This document shows positions 56,883 to 64,000 of a stretch of 64,000 bases of DNA, one piece after another; position 1 is the first letter of the stretch, and each line of letters begins with the position of its first letter. The notes under the pieces were generated by a model. That model made no database searches and had not been told where the DNA came from. It was given only the letters and a program-made list of their open reading frames with translations. The translations under genes were made by a program, and so were the position numbers. This DNA comes from Zoroaster sp. YZ-2022 (taxonomy: Eukaryota; Echinodermata; Asteroidea; Forcipulatida; Zoroasteridae), in contig CM055827.1 of the NCBI GenBank assembly GCA_029582265.1, positions 4,387,423 through 4,451,422 of the forward strand, given 5' to 3'.

Positions 56883-57302
56883 TCATTTAAACTTCCGTTT
56901 TCGACCGGAAGAAGAGGTCAAATTGGGGTCATGTCTGTGTAAGAAATGTGACATAATTAAAGATCTGTAACATGGTGTAAAGATTGTGAAAATATCTTCT
57001 GTAGTTCATGAGATATGATTTTTTGAAAATATTAACTTTTGATTTAGTGTAATTCGATATCTGATGACCTCACTATGACGTCACAACTTGGCACAGCTAC
57101 ATGTTAGGTCTAACTATGTGTTAAGTTTTAAGGTTCTGTGAACTCCGCAACTATGTTTTTGGCTCTGGATATGTTTCAAGGAGAAGAAAAAGAAAAAGAA
57201 AACCGAACAATAACAAGAGGTGTTCGCGCTATAGCTCGAACACCTAAAACAAAAACGAACAATATCAAGAGGTGTTCGCGCTGTGGCTCGAACACCTAAA
57301 TA
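56883..57302 (-). mobile_element. Helitron-like element, 5' part, minus orientation
   Basis: On the minus strand it starts at about 57302 with TTTAGGTGTTCGAGCCACAG and has two hairpin units, as in the copy at 57481, then the shared TGATGACCTCACTATGACGT region and part of one 150-bp unit. It ends abruptly at about 56883 with no 3' hairpin. Confidence 0.7.
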
Positions 57303-57480
57303 GTCCATGTTGGTGGATTATTTCATGCCTAATAGTATACACCAGCTTTCATAACGTTAAAGGGACGATATACATTGTCACAAGTGACGAATCGGCCCAC
57401 ACAGCTGCAAATCCATGTTTTGAGATAATCGCCTTTGAACTGTTTTTGAAATCGCAATTTCAAAGACTTTTCAGCATTAA

Positions 57481-58466
57481 TTAGGTGTTCGAGCCACAGC
57501 GCGAACACCTTAATATTGTTCGGTTTTTAGGTGTTCGAGCCACAGCGCGAACACCTCTTGATATTGTTCGTTTTTTTTTTTTTTTTTACTTTTTCTTCTC
57601 CTTCTTCTTCTCGTTGAATATCCAGAGCAAAAATCATAGTTGCAGAGTTCACAGAACCTTAATACTTTACACATAGTTAGACTTTAACATGTAGTTGTAT
57701 CTTAAGTTGTGATGTCATAGTGAGGTCATCAGATATCGAATTACACTCAAAGTTTAATATTTCAAAAAATTATATCTCATGAACCACAAAAGATATTTTT
57801 ACAATATTTACACCATATTATAGATCTTGAATTATGTGATTTTTCGTACACAGACGTGACCCCAATTTGACCTTACTTCCTGTCCAAACCGGAAGTCAAA
57901 GTTTATTATTTAAAAAAAACATATCTCAACAACCACAAGAGGTAAATTCACAGTTTTTGCACCATTGTACAGATTGTTAATTGTCAAAAATATTTACAAA
58001 AACATGACCCCAATTTGACCTTTACTTCCTGTCCAAACCGGAAGGCAAAGTTTAATATTAAAAAATATTTTCAAAACCATACATTATTAGCGAGGACGAC
58101 AGTTTCGTCAAAATCACAATTCGTATCTGGAACTACACGAAAACGAGTTGTAAAACTCGCCAAAGAAATAAATGCCTTCTCTCAAAGAATTTCGGTACCA
58201 AAATTGACCCTTATGTAGCAGAACAGTTGTTTTTCACATTTGAACTGTTTTTTCAAAAATAAATAATGTGATTAAGTTCAAATCATTGAAATGGACTTCA
58301 AACAAATCATCGTTGGTAACCACATCATATTTTACAGGGTACTCTTTAATATGAAAAAAAAAAATAATAATGGAAAGTTTTTTGAAAACATTCTGACGTC
58401 ATCATCACTGCCCTGACAAAACTCGAACACCTATGTGTTTGTAATATCACAAACACTTCCATCTAG
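57481..58466 (+). mobile_element. Complete short Helitron-like element (986 bp)
   Basis: The 5' end, TTAGGTGTTCGAGCCACAGC, forms a hairpin with CGAACACCT and is repeated once at about 57529. The interior has a T-rich run, the TGATGTCATAGTGAGGTCAT segment and two 150-bp-type units (about 57880 and 58022). The 3' end is CTCGAACACC, hairpin GTGTTTGT/ACAAACAC, 6 bp, CTAG at 58463-58466, then T. Subterminal inverted repeats (GTGTTCGAG/CTCGAACAC), a 3' hairpin and CTAG fit non-autonomous Helitron/Helentron elements. There is no coding capacity. Confidence 0.75.
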
Positions 58467-58571
58467 TTATTTTTGATTTTGCTTCCTACTAAAGCAAATA
58501 ACTAATTACAAAGAAATGTCGGTATCTTTATCATAGAGATTGTAATTAATGGGAATTACTTTCCAAACATA

Positions 58572-58796
58572 TTCATCACTTCGTGAAAACGCATAAACAA
58601 GAACGCGTGTGCAGAGCGCTGTATATTAACAACATATTAAGCGATTCGTCACTTCGTGAAAACGCTAAACGTATATAGGTCACACGATTCGTCACTTCGT
58701 GAAAACGCTAAACGTATATAGGTCACATAATTCGTCACTTCGTGAAAACGCTAAACGTATATAGGTCACACGATTCGTTACTTCGTGAAAACGCAA
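58572..58796. repeat. Minisatellite, about 43-bp unit
   Basis: Three full and two partial units of TTCGTCACTTCGTGAAAACG plus CTAAACGTATATAGGTCACA. A stray unit piece occurs at about 59003-59027. Confidence 0.85.
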
Positions 58797-59387
58797 AATC
58801 AACAATACTTGCTTTGGCATTTTGCCAATCGCTATGTATTTCAATGTACAAAGTGGCAAATAGCTAAGTGATTCGGCGGGTATATTAATATCGTAATTAC
58901 GAAATGATGACGTTTCAACACTTGAAACTTAGAAGAAATGTCGGCTACAATGAATACATCTCAAATATCTACAAAACTGAATTTGACAAAACTAATTTAT
59001 GGATTCGTCACTAAATTCGTGAAAACGGTAACGACATGTACAACATTGGAAATTACCAGATTATCTGTTAAATGTACGAATTATTATTTCAAAAACTTTA
59101 CTTGGTATAAAGTTGGTAAAAGTATCAATCATCTTGAGGAATTATTTCGTCTAAAGTATTTTCATCTTTATATAGAGATTTTTCATAACTTACTGTCAGG
59201 CAACTTTTTGTTAAATACAAAAAACCGTGAGCACCTATTGTGATGAAGTTTTCGCAGTTTTGAAATGAACGTGTGTTACTAGATAACTATGTTGTTCCAT
59301 CCCTTTTGTGATATAAATCAAATAATCCATTCCTCATTTGTTCTTGTAGGCAATGTAAATAATGCTTTTCTTACTGATTGTTTACAG
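58797..59387. other. End of the SLC22 intron, nothing further recognised
   Basis: The open frame 58938-59243 has no recognisable domain. The last 20 bp form the acceptor of exon 2. Confidence 0.4.
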
Positions 59388-59491
59388 TTCAATTTGGTGT
59401 GTTCCAGAGAGGATCTTCCAGGCTTGGCCCAGTCTGTATACTTTGCTGGGTTTCTCTGCGGGTCGTTCATATGGGGCGCGGTAGCTGACTG
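59388..59491 (+). CDS. SLC22-family transporter exon 2
   Basis: 104 bp between TTGTTTACAG (acceptor) and GTATGT (donor at 59492). It encodes FNLVCSREDLPGLAQSVYF then AGFLCGSFIWGAVADW, that is, the end of the large extracellular loop and transmembrane segment 2, up to the start of the conserved loop motif that follows helix 2 in this superfamily (GxxxDRFGRR type). It continues phase 0 from 49076 and leaves phase 2. As I recall, exon 2 of vertebrate SLC22 genes is also 104 bp, which supports the call. No exon 3 was recognised downstream, so it probably lies beyond this window or across a long intron. Confidence 0.85.
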
Positions 59492-60075
59492 GTATGTAAA
59501 TTAATGTTAATTAAGCTCATACAAAGCTTAAGTGTTATCGTTTTTTTTATTTTTTTATTTTATTTATTTTTTGTTTACGTCAAATGTTTTCCTCCCCATT
59601 ATGCACACCTGAATGCAAGTGTCAAACTGTAAAATTCGTTAAAATAGGGTAGTTATTTCATATAAATTATATCTTTAAATTCGCACGAAGGGACTCCCAT
59701 CAGCAGATTGTTTAATTTTGTTTCAAATTTAACAGGATTAACATTTTAAATGTGAAATATCTTTGAAAAGCTTTCATACTTTATCAGAATCAAACTATAG
59801 GCCTAAAAACAAGTTTCAGCTTATTACATTGTGTCGTTAACGAGAAAATAGTGAAAATGTATTTAGATTGTATAATCATGCACGTTGAATTTCTGTCTTC
59901 ATGAAGACAAAAATTATTTTTGGAAATTATTCAACTAATTTTACCAAAACAATAGCACCTCCACCAAAAATATTTCAATTGATATTTGATACCATCATCA
60001 ACTTTACACCAAGTAAAGTCCATGTAAATAGTTTATTTTGTTTGTTTGTTCGTTGTTTGTTTTAATTACCATTAA
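59492..60075. other. Probable SLC22 intron 2, nothing recognised
   Basis: AT-rich sequence following the exon 2 donor. No coding match. Confidence 0.5.
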
Positions 60076-60190
60076 TGTGCATGGGTTCGAATCCCGGCAA
60101 CCACGGCGCTTGAGTCAATTAACCATAATTGCTTGTCCTTCGGATGGGATGTTGCTTCATAGGTCCTGTGTAATGTGATGATGGTATGGA
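60076..60190 (+). mobile_element. Fragment of a tRNA-derived SINE
   Basis: GGGTTCGAATCC at 60083-60094 is a good RNA polymerase III B box. It is followed by a CCTTCGGATGGGATG phrase like the central domain of several widespread animal SINEs. The A box and tRNA-like 5' half are missing or too diverged, so this is not a tRNA gene. Confidence 0.55.
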
Positions 60191-63100
60191 GTAAGTTTAT
60201 TATAGTTCCCACCATTTCTTTAATTATTTTAGTGCCGACCTGCTTTTTCTCAAACTTGAGACCAAAGCAGACCACAACGGAGGAAGCCATCCCACATTTG
60301 TTTTATATTTTCTGCGTTTCTTCATCGCGGCAGGTACCATGTATTTATATTTCTGCATAGAAGGGTTTGCATGATTTATACTAGACAAGAGACAAAGATG
60401 ATTAAAGTAAAACACAACATCTAGGCTGATACCTTGAGTGATAAAAAAATAGATTATATTGATTCATTCAGATGAATAAACGAAATTACATAAAATAGGA
60501 AAAGTAATTTTAATACAATGAAATGGGAAAGCAGCAAAGGCTGCAGAGGTTGGCAGCAACCAGACCTACTGCGTCAGAAGCTAGCCACCGCAGTGATACA
60601 CTAGAAAGCGGACATCAGACCGGAGTCGGGCCTGGCCGGGGTGCGTCGTTATAAATAAGCTGGTTTACGGTGAGCGGATACCTGGAGACCAATGAAGTTG
60701 CTGGATGAGCTTGCGAAGAAGACTCAGTTTTACAGAGGCCTATGCAGGCAACCCTCGAGTGAGTCCGCCGCGCATAAGCAGCGACAGTAGCGACCGCGAC
60801 AGCGTACACCCTACGTGAGTGGAATAAGTTTCATGATTTGTAACATAACCACAACTATGTTATATCTTTACGAAGTTGCATACTGCCTAATGAGGAAGCT
60901 AGTGGAAACACACAGTAATGAATAAAACGCACATGGTGGATTTAATGTTATTTAACAATTTGTTTGATGATTGCAAAATAATAGCCTTCAAGAATATTGT
61001 TCATTAATCAACGTAAAGGGGAAGGGCAACATTGGTAACGTTAGTAACTGCGTCTTGTTGTGATAGCTACTTTTATTAACTACATTGTATCTATTAAGAT
61101 GTATTGCCCAGTGCGTGTATTTTTAGTAGAGGCAAAATGTGTAGGTCCTGTATTTTATCAAATTGAATGGTGCTGAATAAACATGCAGAAAATGCTGCAT
61201 TTTGTGAACAGCCAAAATTTTAATTTAGAATACAAATTGGCCTATCAGTGTAGAGGTTGCATTTCAGAAAATAAATTTTTATGGTTTATGGAAAATTGCA
61301 TCCTTGTAACAATTTCTTGAAAGTCTAAGCCAGCCAAACTTAGGGTTTTCTAGTTAGCTGTCCAAAGTCCATATATTACAAAAAAAAAACTGTGATGACC
61401 ATTTATATAATATGTTGGAACCCTAATATTTTTGAACATACAGGACAGGAAGCAGCCCCCCCTTTTTATAGTTTTTTGACAAGTATTGAGGGTTTTTAAA
61501 TTGGGTAAAATTTTTTTAAGAGATACATCAAGGGGGTAATTGGGCCATAGTTTATTTTAAAAACTCTGAGAAACCAACAATTAGATCCAACTGATCACCC
61601 AAAGACGTTCCATTTCGAAACGACACCAAATTGAGACAGGGAGTTTTGGACTAAGATTGGGGTCTGAATTCAGAACCTTTGGACCCTTCTGTGGCTTAAG
61701 GCCCGGTTAGTATCCAAGGAGGGCCAGAGTATCAGGATAATTAAAGTTTATAAAATTGTTATTGAGGAAAGAAAACTGGGCCAGGTCTCGGTTTTTTGGG
61801 AAACGATGCCAAATTAAATATTTTTTTTTAGTTAACTGCATTTCAGCAACAAAACACCAGGCCCTGGGCAGTAGAGTTGATTTAGAATTGAGAGACGGAT
61901 GAATGGCCAGGATGAATTGAAAGGGAGTAGTACAACCCAAGGAGGAGAAAGGTTGATTTTAATATGATGATAGGCCAAGGAACTAATAATCACTGTAAAA
62001 GAAAGGCAAAGGTGTATAAAAGGAAAGGGGGGAAACTAGATTTTGAAGGAGGTTCCCCCCTCACATGAGATTAAGATTTATGAAGTATTCTAACGCCATG
62101 TAGAACCCGAATTAAGAAGGAAGTAGACGGAAGGAGATCCTATTTGATCGAGCTTCGATGCAAAACCCACTGCTAAGCACTTTTGAAGGGAGGGAGATTA
62201 GCCTTTGAAGGCTATGATGGGGCCATGAAGAGATTTGGGATACAGTAGCTAAAGCAGATTGCATACCCTTTTGCTTGAGCACATGGATCAATAATTTGGA
62301 CGGTTCATTATTAATACCCATATTGATGGCAGTTGAAAAGGGAGAAGAGATTATCTTTGAAGATAATTGAACTGACTTAAGGCAAGAGTGTAGTTTTACA
62401 ATTACATAGAAGAGGCCTTAATGGTACTGGAAAACCAAAAGAAGCAAAGACTGCCACTAAGATTGGGCTATATTAATCTTGAACTGAGCGAAATGGTACA
62501 AATGGTGCTGTTCTTAATATTCTGGCTGCTGAGCATTTTTCCCAATAGCATTTGTCAACAGCACAGCTTAACAGGTACTGTAGGCATAGGAATGGCGTAC
62601 CAGATCACAATTATTTTGCCCCATTGGGGCTTGTCATGGTGATGTATCGCAACCCAGAATTGCCGCAATCCGATATGGCTGACGTAATCTTCTCTTTCTT
62701 TTTTGTATTTCTTTGTTTAACCTTGGCAGTACAAGTTTGCCACCAAATGGACTTCATGACGGTTGCATTCATGCAGGATTATAAAAGAATATTTGCATTT
62801 CAAGTGACGGTAGCCATTTTGAAATCCAAGATGGCCGTCATCATGCATTGCTGCTAACTGAACGATTTTCCCAGGGTTTATAGAACCCTTTGGCATTACA
62901 ACTGAGAGTATTAACACCAAAATCGTCATATTCCACATTACATCCTAAGTTATGAAGAATATTGGTTCATCAAATGAGGCCATTTTAAACCGAATGATTG
63001 CCACATCTGCTGCTAAATGAATGAAAAGAAATTGTAGCAACCAAAATTCTTCCTGGGGCTAAGCAGTTTATCTACAGCAAAATATTTTTAGAAGTAGGCC

Positions 63101-64000
63101 GATACATAACCCTTTAGTCTATTTGTGATATTTACAAGTCGCTTAACTAAAGAATTACAGAACAGCAGCCATTTTGAAATTATTGTAGCAGCCATCTGTG
63201 TTTTTTTAAGTTAATGCAATTATGACAATTTCTCAACATTTGGAGCCGAGCAAGAGAGGACCTAAATTAACAGATTACCAGCTGTTTGTATGTATTTATT
63301 CTATTGCCATTTTCACTACAGGATTGGCATATTTGGATTATGTAAGCCATGTTTACCTGTTGAATTTATAGCAGCTTTGTGAGCCCATCACTTCTTCCTT
63401 TCCAAATTACAAGAATGTGTCTTCAAGTAACATCCAAACCTAACAACGAAACTGCTTTCCTGTCACATTTTTTTTTTTGTTGAAATAGGCCAATTCCTAT
63501 GGTAGAAATGGTGGCTATCTTGGATTTTGGCAGCACGTATCTTGGTTTTTGGACTGACAGTATATGAACAGCTTCGCGTGGTGGGTATTTTTATCCTGGA
63601 ATGCGCATTCACTAAAGGCTACGAGGCTACGGCCCTCTGTGCTAAAGTCCAAAGGATTTTCATTTGAATATAAATAAGACAATGCTTTGCAACAAATTTC
63701 TTGTAAGTAAATGTGCGAGAGACTAACTAATTTTGATATTCATAATAAATTGAAATGGGCACGACACTTCAGTGATTAAACAAATTAACCTCCAAATCGT
63801 ATTGAATGTTTAAAAAAACAGTATCATTTCTGGTTTAGTTAACCTAACTTTAAGCTAATTAAACAAAAAATATATATATCCTTAGTGAAAAATAAATGAT
63901 TGCCATTGCAATCATAGACACCCAAAATCAAAGCGGTGCCGATATATAAAGGGGCCATAAACATTATCAGGAAAAAAAAAAATTTGAACGTGATCGTTCA
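60191..64000. other. Probable SLC22 intron 2, no exon recognised
   Basis: I looked for the expected third SLC22 exon (starting in the FGRR-type loop) and did not find it. Minus frames at 61707-61940 and 62112-62321 look like a decayed retrotransposon C terminus (SKSTLLPRAWCFVAEMQL) but lack any diagnostic motif. 60530-60830 is GC-richer and unassigned. Short AAGATGGC-type motifs recur at about 62825 and 63510. Confidence 0.4.

Noticed and set aside
58575..58796. CRISPR-like regular repeats
   Set aside because: Units are directly adjacent with no unique spacers, and the genome is eukaryotic. It is a minisatellite.
60076..60130. tRNA gene
   Set aside because: Only a B box is present. No acceptor stem, anticodon arm or A box can be folded, so a SINE fragment fits better.
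61707..62321. Minus-strand frames resembling a LINE C terminus
   Set aside because: No zinc motif, RT box or tail could be identified. The resemblance is only in general composition.

Overview
This is an AT-rich piece of animal genome, most likely from a marine invertebrate deuterostome (echinoderm, hemichordate or cephalochordate type). The evidence is the spliced SLC22-type transporter exons, a DIRS element, I-group and CR1-group LINEs, a Ty3/gypsy element with the copia-like domain order reported mainly from deuterostomes, and many short inverted-repeat elements. There are no operons, rRNA genes, CRISPR arrays or complete tRNA genes. The species cannot be fixed from the sequence alone.

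Layout. 1-3.6 kb: host sequence with a TA-flanked MITE, an AT-rich minisatellite and the 3' end of an L1/Tx1-like LINE. 3.6-8.2 kb: a minus-strand DIRS element (gag, RT, RNase H, tyrosine recombinase) whose gag seems to carry a spliceosomal intron holding a dispersed repeat. 8.4-13.9 kb: a nearly full-length minus-strand I-group LINE. 14.1-14.7 kb: a relic sharing blocks with the DIRS locus. 15.2-17.2 kb: a 5'-truncated CR1-group LINE, abutting a 985-bp Harbinger-like element at 17.2-18.2 kb. 18.9-24.8 kb: a (TAA)n tract, then a minus-strand Gmr1-like LTR retrotransposon (SCAN-like gag, PR, IN, RT, RNase H) inserted in the tail of another CR1-group LINE.

24.8-38.9 kb and 45.6-49.9 kb are two copies of the same segment: CR1-group LINE, unique upstream DNA, SLC22 first coding exon and flank. 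They differ by clean insertions whose empty sites can be read in the other copy. The largest is an 8-kb TA-flanked insertion (26928-34907) that contains what looks like a 7.2-kb Helitron-like element carrying gene-like cargo. A 500-N gap lies between the copies, so uncollapsed haplotypes are as likely as a true tandem duplication.

48.6-59.5 kb: the intact SLC22 exon 1 (48639-49076) joins in phase to exon 2 (59388-59491) across a 10.3-kb intron. The intron is full of Helitron-like elements with 150-bp tandem arrays, two MITEs and a possible minus-strand nested gene. 59.5-64 kb: probable further SLC22 intron, with a tRNA-derived SINE fragment. The only host gene supported with confidence is the SLC22-family transporter; most of the rest is layered mobile DNA.
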